Virus record (IMG/VR): IMGVR_UViG_3300046003_006038
Location: 64,001-128,000 of that record
Length of the DNA: 64,000 nucleotides
Strand: one strand, 5' to 3'
Origin: a virus
Shown: in pieces, positions 7,664 through 14,956 of the stretch
Layout: every line of letters starts with the position of its first letter
Numbering within the stretch: the stretch's first letter is position 1
Translations under genes and position numbers: made by a program
The notes under the pieces: generated by a model
Databases searched by the model: none
What the model was told of the DNA's origin: nothing
What the model saw: only the letters and a program-made list of their open reading frames with translations

Positions 7664-8031
7664 TTAATTCTAGTGTAAAGGTTACCTAATATGTTTTGTT
7701 TCTTACCTCTGATTTTATCTTCAAGGTCAGCTCTTTGTTTTGATACTTCTTCTTTGATTCTTTGAACAGCTCTTTCTGTCACCTTTGTATTAAGGTTAAG
7801 AGGGTAGATCTGTTTTGTATTTACAATTTCTGCTTTCTCTGTATCAATGATTAAATCAAGGTGAAGGCAAGGTACTTGAATGTAGTATTTTGAAACATCT
7901 GGATCTTTAAGAGGTGTTTCTGCTTTAGGGTGGTAAAGTAATTTAAGTATATTTCTGTACCCTCTCAAGTCTTCTTGAGTTAATTTAGTTCTAAATTTCT
8001 TAGATATCTTATTTTTAGTTTTTCTAAACAT
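7660..8031 (-). CDS. Unknown 123-aa basic protein
   Basis: Starts MFRKTKNKISKKFRTKLTQE. Basic N-terminus, a beta-rich middle (YYIQVPCLHLDLIIDTEKAE) and a helical Arg/Lys/Glu-rich end. Function unknown. Confidence 0.65.
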   Translation of the reverse strand: MFRKTKNKISKKFRTKLTQEDLRGYRNILKLLYHPKAETPLKDPDVSKYYIQVPCLHLDLIIDTEKAEIVNTKQIYPLNLNTKVTERAVQRIKEEVSKQRADLEDKIRGKKQNILGNLYTRIK

Positions 8032-8036
8032 AACCT

Positions 8037-8189
8037 TTATTTTTTAAAAATAATTAAAAATTTCCCAGCTCTTGATGATACTGTGTGTATTTGTGCTGTT
8101 ACTGATTGGATTGTCCAACCTTCTTTTAAATACTTGTTAATTGTATCTTCATTATCTGTTATTACAGCTTTAAATTGATATTGTGACAT
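8037..8189 (-). CDS. Unknown 50-aa protein
   Basis: Starts MSQYQFKAVITDNEDTINKY and ends KFLIIFKK. It follows an AAAGGTTATG start context shared with several neighbours and fills the gap between two larger genes. No family recognised. Confidence 0.6.
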   Translation of the reverse strand: MSQYQFKAVITDNEDTINKYLKEGWTIQSVTAQIHTVSSRAGKFLIIFKK

Positions 8190-8225
8190 AACCTTTTTGT
8201 TTTTAAATTATAGTCAATAGTTCTA

Positions 8226-8573
8226 TTATGTTTTTAAAAGAATTTTTATTTTTTCAATAACTTCATCTGTTAAAGCCTTACCCTTTACTTTTATACAATG
8301 GCTACTCCATTCATCAATTTCAGTATATTGTTTTACTTCAAACCATTCTTCCCAACCTCCAAATGCTTTGAATATATCTTCATATTCGTAATACATTTTA
8401 ACACTCATTGAAGGTATCTTTTCTCCATTAGGTAATGTAGATCCAAAATTTGGAGTATTTAAAATCATTCTACCACAAACCCCATAAGTTATGTGAAATT
8501 CAGTTCCTATTGGATATGGTGGGAAATCTTTTTTTAATACTAAAATCTTTCCTGGAGTTAATCTTTCCTTCAT
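8226..8573 (-). CDS. Unknown 115-aa protein
   Basis: Starts MKERLTPGKILVLKKDFPPY; the first half is probably a small beta-barrel, and FGGWEEWFEVKQYTE follows. Soluble. Function unknown. Confidence 0.65.
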   Translation of the reverse strand: MKERLTPGKILVLKKDFPPYPIGTEFHITYGVCGRMILNTPNFGSTLPNGEKIPSMSVKMYYEYEDIFKAFGGWEEWFEVKQYTEIDEWSSHCIKVKGKALTDEVIEKIKILLKT

Positions 8574-8578
8574 AGCTT

Positions 8579-8842
8579 TTATTTAATATTTTTTAATGGA
8601 TAAGCATTTATAATACTCTTCTTTTTTACTGACGGTCTCATATCAAATGCTCCTAATTCACCTTGTTTTATTTTTACCTTAGCTTGTTCACTAGCTTGTT
8701 TTAAAGCTGCTTCTACATGATATTTAGCAAATTCAATCATTGCTTTTTCGACATCTTTAGAAAAACATACCATTTCATTGTACTTATCATTATAAAAATG
8801 ACTAATTGTAAAACTACCTTGTAAAAAATTATATGCTGTCAT
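8579..8842 (-). CDS. Unknown 87-aa protein
   Basis: Starts MTAYNFLQGSFTISHFYNDK; the centre is a long helix (EKAMIEFAKYHVEAALKQAS). It is the first gene after the promoter at 8867-8897. Function unknown. Confidence 0.65.
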   Translation of the reverse strand: MTAYNFLQGSFTISHFYNDKYNEMVCFSKDVEKAMIEFAKYHVEAALKQASEQAKVKIKQGELGAFDMRPSVKKKSIINAYPLKNIK

Positions 8843-8866
8843 AACCTTTGTGTTTTAAATTATACT

Positions 8867-8897
8867 TAAATATACGAAAAAAGACTCACGTAAGCAA
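8867..8897 (-). promoter_or_regulatory. Bacteroidota-type promoter TTG-N20-TATATTTA inside a terminator
   Basis: TTG at 8897-8895, 20 bases, then TATATTTA at 8874-8867, upstream of the gene starting at 8842. The TTG is part of the hairpin that ends the previous transcript. Confidence 0.8.
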
Positions 8898-8910
8898 GCC
8901 TTTTTCTAAT
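8875..8910 (-). terminator. Hairpin terminator overlapping the promoter
   Basis: On the minus strand AAAAAGGCTTGC, loop TTAC, GTGAGTCTTTTTT: a stem with several wobbles, flanked by A-run and T-run. It directly follows the stop at 8915. Confidence 0.65.
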
Positions 8911-8914
8911 TATT

Positions 8915-9484
8915 TTACAAATATTTTTTCTTTAATATTACATCCCAATAACAAGTTGTGGTCTTAACTCCATCTACTGTAGAACTCCACACACATGGAA
9001 ACTTCTTTCTAGATTTTTTTATTCTTGTTTCAGGACTTCCTACTGTTTCTCTTGAATAATACAACCAGCATTCCCAGTAATGGTGAGGTTCTGTAGGAAC
9101 AAATGTTATTGCTATTTGATAACCAAAGAACACAAATGACCAAACTGGAGACCATTCAAATCTGTAGTCTGTATCTGTCCATTTTGTTTTCCAACCTAAA
9201 TCTACAAAATCAAATCCTATTTTTTTAGGAACTGATTTACTTCTTCTACTGTAATCGTAGAATAGTTTTTCAAATCCTATTTTTTTAGCATTTGGATTTT
9301 TTTCTAGTTCAGCTGTGGCTTTATCTATGGCTTCTTGAGTTGTGTACTTTCTCCATACTCTTGGTAAGAAATAAGGTGTACCAATAGCTGTTTTACCAAT
9401 ATATACTTTTGGGACTGGTGGTTTGAATGGAGAGAAGTAGACTTTCATCCATTCGAATTTTTTTAAAAAATATTTTAGTTTCAT
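8915..9484 (-). CDS. Unknown 189-aa protein rich in aromatic residues
   Basis: Starts MKLKYFLKKFEWMKVYFSPF. It has GKTAIGTPYFLPRVWRKYT and many Trp, Tyr, Phe and Lys residues. No clear membrane helix. Similar aromatic-rich proteins of unknown role are common in phage accessory regions. It ends at a terminator. Confidence 0.7.
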   Translation of the reverse strand: MKLKYFLKKFEWMKVYFSPFKPPVPKVYIGKTAIGTPYFLPRVWRKYTTQEAIDKATAELEKNPNAKKIGFEKLFYDYSRRSKSVPKKIGFDFVDLGWKTKWTDTDYRFEWSPVWSFVFFGYQIAITFVPTEPHHYWECWLYYSRETVGSPETRIKKSRKKFPCVWSSTVDGVKTTTCYWDVILKKKYL

Positions 9485-9690
9485 AATCCTTTTTGGTTTT
9501 TGTAGATAACATATAAGTCGGTTATTAGTGCTTTACCATCTAAATGATGATGCGTACCACCTGGTGTAAGTACTTGATTGTTCAGCCATTTACCAAATTC
9601 CATAGCATTTTCATCTGCTATTGCTTCACAGTATTTAGCATTTTCTTTGTAATCATTATAACCATCTTCAAATTTTTCTCTTAATGTCAT
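9481..9690 (-). CDS. Unknown 69-aa protein
   Basis: Starts MTLREKFEDGYNDYKENAKY; the centre holds GGTHHHLDGKA. Overlaps the next gene by ATGA. Function unknown. Confidence 0.6.
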   Translation of the reverse strand: MTLREKFEDGYNDYKENAKYCEAIADENAMEFGKWLNNQVLTPGGTHHHLDGKALITDLYVIYKNQKGL

Positions 9691-9693
9691 AGC

Positions 9694-10380
9694 TTATAAA
9701 AATTCTATTTCGTTTGTTTCTTTATTCCAATCAAATGTTATTGGCTTTTGAGTGTACTCGTATTGTTCATCTAATACTGAAGCATTAAAGAAGTGAGTAT
9801 GTCCATTCCAATAATACCCGTATCCTGAATGTATGTGTCCGCAGATGTGAATTTTGGGTTTAACTACTTCTATTCTCTCTGCCAATAATTCACATCCTAA
9901 ATGATCATGTCTTCTCCCTACTACTGTATCTAATGTTCCAAAAGCTGGACCATGTGTAATTAAGATATCTGTGTTGTCAGGAATTGCTTCCCATTTACCT
10001 GCTAATCCAAATCCATTTTTTGGTAAATTGAATGCCCAGTTATAAAATTCTGGTTGCCATGGTGATCCGTAAATTTTAATTCCATCTACCATAATAGCTT
10101 CATCTTGAAGATAGTCTACATTAAGGTGTTTGTTTAACCACTCTTGTACTTCTTCAGGATGATTCTCAAACATACGATCATGATTTCCTGCTATGAAAAT
10201 TTTAGTATCATATTGCTTTAAAGAACTAAGCCAATATAAAAAATCATGAATGTCATTTTTATTATATCCTGAGTTCATAATATCTCCGGCATGGATAAGA
10301 ATATCTCCTCCAGGTAAATCTGACATTGGAATTAATCCATGTCTTGTATGTGTATCGCTCAGAACCGTTATGCGAATCAT
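9694..10380 (-). CDS. Calcineurin-like metallophosphoesterase
   Basis: Two-metal phosphoesterase with the motifs in family order: SDTHTRH (residues 8-14), HAGDIMNSG, FIAGNHDRMF, ILITHGPAFG and HICGHIHSGYG. All metal-binding Asp/His/Asn positions are present, so it should be active. The order and length (228 aa) resemble the MPPED-like branch. The substrate cannot be read from sequence; a 2',3'-cyclic phosphate or nucleotide is plausible. A second, different phosphoesterase is at 23047-23697. Confidence 0.9.
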   Translation of the reverse strand: MIRITVLSDTHTRHGLIPMSDLPGGDILIHAGDIMNSGYNKNDIHDFLYWLSSLKQYDTKIFIAGNHDRMFENHPEEVQEWLNKHLNVDYLQDEAIMVDGIKIYGSPWQPEFYNWAFNLPKNGFGLAGKWEAIPDNTDILITHGPAFGTLDTVVGRRHDHLGCELLAERIEVVKPKIHICGHIHSGYGYYWNGHTHFFNASVLDEQYEYTQKPITFDWNKETNEIEFL

Positions 10381-10583
10381 AATTTAATGTATTGTCGTTT
10401 ATATTTTGTTTGTTTCTCATTTAGTACAATGATGTATTTCTTTCCACTTTTAGTTTTGTATACTTGAAATTTCATTGTATCAATATAGTACCATTCTTGT
10501 GTATAAGAATGATCTTTGATTCTTTGTTCCACTGAACATGATGTCAGTGTTAGTAGTAGAAGGAGTGTTAATATGTATTTCAT
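10377..10583 (-). CDS. Small lipoprotein
   Basis: MKYILTLLLLLTLTSCSVEQ is a lipoprotein signal peptide with the lipobox LTSC (lipidated Cys16), leaving about 53 residues outside. It overlaps both neighbours by 4 bases. It might modify the host envelope or block superinfection; that is inference. Confidence 0.8.
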   Translation of the reverse strand: MKYILTLLLLLTLTSCSVEQRIKDHSYTQEWYYIDTMKFQVYKTKSGKKYIIVLNEKQTKYKRQYIKL

Positions 10584-11374
10584 ATCTTATTTGTTTTTAA
10601 AATTCTTTTAATTTCCTTTAGTGCTTTAATTATGTTTTCTTCTGTTGGATAACCATATCGTGTTAATTCAAAAGCAAACCATTCTGAAAATTTCAAAACT
10701 TCTTCTTCACTATACATTTTCTTGTCTTGTTCTTGTTGCCATTTAGCACCATCTTGAAATACAACTTTTACAAGATATATTCCTAATTCTTCTGACACAT
10801 CTTGGTGCATATTCGCATATCTTTCAGTAGCTTCTTCAAGTGTTTCTTGTTTAGATTCTACTTTTGGAATGATTATTTGAGATAAATTTTCAGATTCGGT
10901 CGGTAGTTTAATTCTTAACACTTTGTTTCCAAAACTATCTAAAATAGGTTGAAGATTTGTATCATATCTATAATCAACATCAACTCTCTCACAGCTTGGA
11001 TTCTTAACAAACCATTCTAAAAACTCATCATCAATAGTTTGTACACCATCTTTGATTAAGTCTTGGTCTGTTGTTAGGATAATTTTTTTAGTTGTTGGAC
11101 ATCCTGCAATATCATTAGCATTTGCCTTTCTTAGCCACCATTTATTACCTTTTTCATCAATAAAGTTTGGAGTAGTTGCTTTAGAATTTTCATTATGAAC
11201 TTCAAAACACCAATCACCTTCTTTAATTTCTTCTGAATTAGTGATGTAGATGTTATGAGTAGGTTTAATATCTGTATGATATTTATGGAACTCGCATAAT
11301 TGCCAATTTTTATCATTTGCATTATAATACAATCTACTTGGTTTTTCCGTTGGTAATACGTGAATGTTTTTCAT
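10580..11374 (-). CDS. Unknown 264-aa protein, MKN(I/L)xxLPT family copy 1
   Basis: One of three paralogs in the window (also at 12963 and 15820). Shared blocks are the start MKNIHVLPTEKPSRL, ITTDQDLI(K/N)DxVxxIDDEFLEWF, NPSCE and, in two of them, KWQQEQDKKMYSEEEV near the C-terminus. The family is known to me only as a recurrent hypothetical protein of Bacteroidota phages. The copies differ most in the middle, as if segments have been exchanged. Expressed from the promoter at 11398-11428. Confidence 0.75.
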   Translation of the reverse strand: MKNIHVLPTEKPSRLYYNANDKNWQLCEFHKYHTDIKPTHNIYITNSEEIKEGDWCFEVHNENSKATTPNFIDEKGNKWWLRKANANDIAGCPTTKKIILTTDQDLIKDGVQTIDDEFLEWFVKNPSCERVDVDYRYDTNLQPILDSFGNKVLRIKLPTESENLSQIIIPKVESKQETLEEATERYANMHQDVSEELGIYLVKVVFQDGAKWQQEQDKKMYSEEEVLKFSEWFAFELTRYGYPTEENIIKALKEIKRILKTNKI

Positions 11375-11447
11375 AACCTTTGTTTTAAATTTATACTTAA
11401 ATATACGAAATTAAATCCGAGTTTCCAAATTTTTCATTATAATTCTA
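11349..11447 (-). repeat. 99-bp direct repeat, copy 1 (promoter and SGNH 3' end relic)
   Basis: Matches 16490-16588 at 98 of 99 bases. It holds the start of the LPT-family gene, its leader and promoter, and upstream an out-of-place copy of the SGNH gene 3' end (codons for IIMKNLETRI and stop). Confidence 0.9.
11398..11428 (-). promoter_or_regulatory. Bacteroidota-type promoter TTG-N20-TATATTTA
   Basis: TTG at 11428-11426 and TATATTTA at 11405-11398, exactly 20 bases apart, 24 bases before the start codon of the LPT-family gene at 11374. Confidence 0.8.
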
Positions 11448-11511
11448 AGTTTTGTGTTTCAAATTAAGTTTGGTGTAAGCATTACGTTTATACTCAGCTG
11501 TTAATTGTAAT

Positions 11512-11949
11512 TTAAACGAACGCAACCTTATGAAACATCTTTGTGTCAATCAAAGAATATAAATACACTATTGGAAGTAAGAATATATTAAACTTAGTCC
11601 CCATTTGTAAATAATTCTTATCTCTACCTGTTGAGTGATAAAATCTATTAAAACTTAAAATTTGTCTAACACAACTCCATTGTTTCATTGCATCACTCAA
11701 ACTGCAACCAAATGAATGTCTATAAACTCCGAACATTTTAAGTTTTATTGGTTCATCAAGTTTAATATATTCTCCATTCACTTTTTCATATTCTTTGATT
11801 CCGTCAATATTTTCGGAGTAAAGAACAAAACTGCAACTAACAGCAGGCCTACCTCTTCTAATTTCAGTTAATAAAACTTCAAGAGAATAAGTTAAAGGGT
11901 CTCTTAAGGGATTTTTAACTTGTTCATTGTTTAAATTTGTACTTACCAT
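11512..11949 (-). CDS. Unknown 145-aa protein
   Basis: Starts MVSTNLNNEQVKNPLRDPLT. It contains RRGRPAVSCSFVLYSEN and a hydrophobic C-terminal stretch (FNIFLLPIVYLYSLI) that could be buried or membrane-associated. No family recognised. Confidence 0.65.
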   Translation of the reverse strand: MVSTNLNNEQVKNPLRDPLTYSLEVLLTEIRRGRPAVSCSFVLYSENIDGIKEYEKVNGEYIKLDEPIKLKMFGVYRHSFGCSLSDAMKQWSCVRQILSFNRFYHSTGRDKNYLQMGTKFNIFLLPIVYLYSLIDTKMFHKVAFV

Positions 11950-11950
11950 A

Positions 11951-12127
11951 TTATTTGTTTTTAAATGCTAAAATAATTCTTTGAAATAAATTCATTTGTT
12001 TATAGTTGTAGTAAAAATTTATTGCTCTTGGAATACTATTTCTATGACTTTTATAATCGTTAAATGTCAAAGCATCATAATGTTGTAAATCTTCATTTCT
12101 TAATTCTTCTAAAGGTGTCTGTTTCAT
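11951..12127 (-). CDS. Unknown 58-aa protein ending FKNK
   Basis: Starts MKQTPLEELRNEDLQHYDAL and ends LAFKNK. The start context and C-terminal FKNK are shared with many micro-genes of this region. Function unknown. Confidence 0.6.
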   Translation of the reverse strand: MKQTPLEELRNEDLQHYDALTFNDYKSHRNSIPRAINFYYNYKQMNLFQRIILAFKNK

Positions 12128-12141
12128 ATTTATTTGTTTTG

Positions 12142-12417
12142 TTATTTACGAACTAAATTCTCTAAAACTTCAATATGATTAAACATATAAGTAAGTGTAT
12201 TTTCCATATAATCTAATTGATTAACATAGTTATTAATATGGCTACCATCTGTTGGAGACTCAATTATTTTATTTTCTTTTAAAGGATATTCTCCTCCTAA
12301 TGAAATAGTTGAACGATGTAGTCTTTCATTTACCTCTGATAACTTTCTTAAAAGTTCTTGGTGTCTGTAATTTAAGCCTTCAAAAATTGACACTTCTTCT
12401 CCCATAATATTTTCCAT
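12142..12417 (-). CDS. Unknown 91-aa helical protein
   Basis: Starts MENIMGEEVSIFEGLNYRHQ; the sequence (LLRKLSEVNERLHR, LDYMENTLTYMFNHIEVLEN) suggests two long helices. Its upstream region matches that of the Acb2-like gene at 14220. Function unknown. Confidence 0.6.
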   Translation of the reverse strand: MENIMGEEVSIFEGLNYRHQELLRKLSEVNERLHRSTISLGGEYPLKENKIIESPTDGSHINNYVNQLDYMENTLTYMFNHIEVLENLVRK

Positions 12418-12455
12418 AATATTTATAGCACTTATCCTTGCAATCGGATTCTTAG

Positions 12456-12692
12456 TTTATCTTTTATTTTGTTGAGTTAATGCTAACAAATAACCACTTA
12501 TCCACATTTGTTTTTCATTTGGAGATAGTGTTTCTCTTAACTTTTCATGTACATTTTCTTCAAATACTTTTTCTCCCAACATCATAAAATCAGCTGGATT
12601 TGGTGTTTCTTTATTTTTCATATCTTATTGTTTTTTAAATTGTTAATAAATAGACACATATAAGCACCTCTCGTTTTTAATGTGGTGGCTAC
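12456..12692 (-). repeat. 237-bp perfect direct repeat, copy 1
   Basis: Identical by eye over 237 bases to 14503-14739. It carries a complete 54-aa gene, its leader and a small GTGG/CCAC hairpin. Similarity continues less perfectly on both sides. Confidence 0.92.
12457..12621 (-). CDS. Unknown 54-aa protein, copy 1 of 2 identical genes
   Basis: Starts MKNKETPNPADFMMLGEKVF and ends LLALTQQNKR. The same protein is encoded at 14504-14668. The sequence suggests two helices. Function unknown. Confidence 0.65.
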   Translation of the reverse strand: MKNKETPNPADFMMLGEKVFEENVHEKLRETLSPNEKQMWISGYLLALTQQNKR

Positions 12693-12719
12693 GCCCACAC
12701 TTCTGTATATCTATTAATC

Positions 12720-12959
12720 TTATTTGTTTTTAAATTGTTGTAAAGTTTCCTTTAATAAATCCATTTGCTCAATATTGGTATTTCCAAACTTATATTACTG
12801 AATAATTTTTTGAGTAAATTCTAATACTTCTTCCTCACTATACCCTTGTTGTTCTTTTTCCATTTCTTTGGCTTTAATCTTAATTAGTTCCCATATTTCA
12901 GGAGTGTTATCTACATCTTCAATTCTATCTAATAACCATTCTACTGCTGTTTGTTTCAT
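12720..12959 (-). pseudogene. MKQTAVEWL-family gene with an in-frame TAA
   Basis: The frame starts MKQTAVEWLLDRIEDVDNTP, runs 54 codons to TAA at 12797-12795, then stays open in the same frame for 24 more codons ending QQFKNK. Intact paralogs at 20706 and 21570 share the MKQTAVEWL start, the KEMEK block and a FKNK end. The simplest reading is a nonsense mutation; a 54-aa product is the alternative. Confidence 0.65.
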
Positions 12960-12962
12960 ATC

Positions 12963-13739
12963 TTATTTCTTTTTAAATTGTTCAAACCATAGTTTTACGT
13001 CTTCAACATCTTCCCCCATTTGTAAAGTATATAAGAATGTTCCTAAAATATCTAATACTTCTTCCTCACTATACAATTTCTTGTCTTGTTCTTGTTGCCA
13101 TTTATAAAATAGTTGTTCTATTTCATAAGCACAACTTGGAGCATCCATTGCATCCCCATCAACATCTTTTCTCGGTATTTGTTTTACAACTGAAAAGATA
13201 GAATTAAACAATTCAGTTCTTTCTACTTTTCTAACTTCTTCAAGTGTTTCTTGTTCCTGAATTAATTTCTTCACTCCTTCCATTTTTTCTTCATTCCAAA
13301 TTTGTTGTGGTTGGATTTCTTCTTTTGGAATGATGATGTCATACATATTTTCGTAATAACTTGGTTCATCATCCACGAATCCCGCCATTAATGGTTCAAT
13401 ACCAACCTTCTCACAACTTGGATTCTTTACAAACCATTCTAAAAACTCATCATCAATAGCTTGTACACCATCTTTGATTAAGTCTTGGTCTGTTGTTATG
13501 ATGACTTTTGAAGCTCCTTCTAAATCTTTAGATAGTAAATAAGAAACTTGAACTAATCTACCATCTTGAGTGATGATATAATCATTCTCATTTATTTCTT
13601 CATCAGAAGTGATGTATATGTTTTGGCTAACAATATGTTCACTTCCATAATGAAATCCTTTTGCTAACGGCAATAATTCTTCTTTATATTTAGATAACCT
13701 ACTTGGTTTATCTGTTGGCAACAGGAATAAATTTTTCAT
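12963..13739 (-). CDS. Unknown 258-aa protein, MKN(I/L)xxLPT family copy 2
   Basis: Starts MKNLFLLPTDKPSRLSKYKE. Shared blocks with the copies at 10580 and 15820 are ITTDQDLIKDGVQAIDDEFL, EWFVKNPSCE, QQEQDKKLYSEEEV and, with the third copy, ENDYIITQDGRLVQVSYLLS. It ends FEQFKKK at the usual gene junction. Function unknown. Confidence 0.75.
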   Translation of the reverse strand: MKNLFLLPTDKPSRLSKYKEELLPLAKGFHYGSEHIVSQNIYITSDEEINENDYIITQDGRLVQVSYLLSKDLEGASKVIITTDQDLIKDGVQAIDDEFLEWFVKNPSCEKVGIEPLMAGFVDDEPSYYENMYDIIIPKEEIQPQQIWNEEKMEGVKKLIQEQETLEEVRKVERTELFNSIFSVVKQIPRKDVDGDAMDAPSCAYEIEQLFYKWQQEQDKKLYSEEEVLDILGTFLYTLQMGEDVEDVKLWFEQFKKK

Positions 13740-13741
13740 AG

Positions 13742-14023
13742 TTATTTGTTTTTAAATTCCTCAAAATTATCTTTAAAATATTGTTCGGCAACTAACCATT
13801 GGTCAAAATGATTTTTAGGATTTCTTGCAATCATATCTCCAATTTTAGGAGAACCATTTAATAAATCTGCATCAGAAATACTAACTTTTATTGGATGTTT
13901 CCAATCTCCTAAATCAGATGGTATTACAATAGCACCTACATTGTGAAAGTCTGTAATATCATTTTCTGTTACTTCTCTCATTTCTGCAATTTGAGTTCTT
14001 TTGAATTGTTTAAAATTTTTCAT
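13742..14023 (-). CDS. Unknown 93-aa protein
   Basis: I choose MKNFKQFKRTQIAEMREVTE at 14023 because an A-rich leader precedes it; a longer frame to 14059 exists. It contains IPSDLGDWKHPIKVSISDAD, GDMIARNPKN and QWLVAEQYF, a pattern common in small phage proteins of unknown role. It ends FKNK. Confidence 0.7.
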   Translation of the reverse strand: MKNFKQFKRTQIAEMREVTENDITDFHNVGAIVIPSDLGDWKHPIKVSISDADLLNGSPKIGDMIARNPKNHFDQWLVAEQYFKDNFEEFKNK

Positions 14024-14154
14024 TTTGTTTGAATTTAAAGCCATCATATAACACTGCATTGTAACAATTGTTGGTTAAGGCTTAATTAATAATTTGTTTT
14101 TAATCGGTTAGTTTTAGTCTTTAATCAAAACATTGTGCAAGTCTAACCACAACT

Positions 14155-14212
14155 GACTACAATGCTTTAACGTTGTGCGAGATGCTACACAAACCGCATA
14201 GCATCCGACAAC
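14155..14212 (-). other. Long hairpin in an intergenic region
   Basis: GATGCTA and TAGCATC pair around an 11-base loop, extended by GTTGT/ACAAC with small bulges. It lies upstream of the 13742 gene in a 160-bp stretch without a gene. It could be a terminator-like or regulatory RNA; there is no T-run. Confidence 0.4.
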
Positions 14213-14219
14213 CAAAGAA

Positions 14220-14459
14220 TTAATTTTCGTGAGTAAAAGCTTTTGTAATCCACATTGAAGCATTTTCAATATCTGTCATTGCTAATGATTTCAATCTTCC
14301 GTGTTCGCTTCCATTTTGTTCAATAGCATCAATTCTATTTATGACTTTTGCAAGTTCATATTTTAGCTTTAAATGCTCACTACATTCATTGGTCAAGATT
14401 TCATCAAAATTAATTCGCAATCTTTTTTCTCCTAACGATAATTCTCTTTTTAATTCCAT
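14220..14459 (-). CDS. Possible Acb2-like cyclic nucleotide sponge (anti-CBASS)
   Basis: 79 aa, predicted to be a helical hairpin. The C-terminal pattern HGRLKSLAMTDIENASMWIT, followed by KAFTH, resembles the R-x-x-x-LA-x-T-x-(L/I)-E-x-A-x-MW-x-x-KA signature I associate with the Acb2/Tad1 hairpin domain, which binds cyclic di- and trinucleotides and blocks CBASS or Thoeris signalling. Size fits. The assignment rests on this motif only; the N-terminal half is not diagnostic. Its location among accessory micro-genes suits a counter-defence gene. Confidence 0.45.
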   Translation of the reverse strand: MELKRELSLGEKRLRINFDEILTNECSEHLKLKYELAKVINRIDAIEQNGSEHGRLKSLAMTDIENASMWITKAFTHEN

Positions 14460-14502
14460 AATATTTGTAGCACTTATCCTTGCAATCGGGTTTTTGTTTT
14501 GT

Positions 14503-14739
14503 TTTATCTTTTATTTTGTTGAGTTAATGCTAACAAATAACCACTTATCCACATTTGTTTTTCATTTGGAGATAGTGTTTCTCTTAACTTTTCATGTACA
14601 TTTTCTTCAAATACTTTTTCTCCCAACATCATAAAATCAGCTGGATTTGGTGTTTCTTTATTTTTCATATCTTATTGTTTTTTAAATTGTTAATAAATAG
14701 ACACATATAAGCACCTCTCGTTTTTAATGTGGTGGCTAC
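14503..14739 (-). repeat. 237-bp perfect direct repeat, copy 2
   Basis: Identical to 12456-12692, 2,047 bp away in the same orientation. Homologous recombination between them would delete the intervening genes. Confidence 0.92.
14504..14668 (-). CDS. Unknown 54-aa protein, copy 2 of 2 identical genes
   Basis: Same DNA and protein as 12457-12621 (MKNKETPNPADFMMLGEKVF start). Function unknown. Confidence 0.65.
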   Translation of the reverse strand: MKNKETPNPADFMMLGEKVFEENVHEKLRETLSPNEKQMWISGYLLALTQQNKR

Positions 14740-14775
14740 CCCCACGCTTATACATATCTATTAGTCTTATTTGTT

Positions 14776-14943
14776 TTATAGTTTGTTAATTTTTTTAACT
14801 TTATTAATTAAATTTTCTTCTCTTTTGGTTGGTGTGTAACTTTTCTGTAAAAACTCTATTTGATTCGCTTTAATAGGTGTTTTTAATAAAATATATTTAA
14901 ACCAAAAAATAAAAATTGAAATATTATATTTTATCTGTTTCAT
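14776..14943 (-). CDS. Unknown 55-aa basic protein with a hydrophobic start
   Basis: Starts MKQIKYNISIFIFWFKYILL, a likely membrane anchor, then a Lys/Arg-rich tail. It uses the AAATAAGATATG start context. Function unknown. Confidence 0.55.
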   Translation of the reverse strand: MKQIKYNISIFIFWFKYILLKTPIKANQIEFLQKSYTPTKREENLINKVKKINKL

Positions 14944-14956
14944 ATCTTATTTCTTT

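Noticed and set aside
10377-10583. Rz1-type spanin for the small lipoproteins
   Set aside because: No Pro-rich chain and no partner Rz gene overlaps; only the lipobox is certain.
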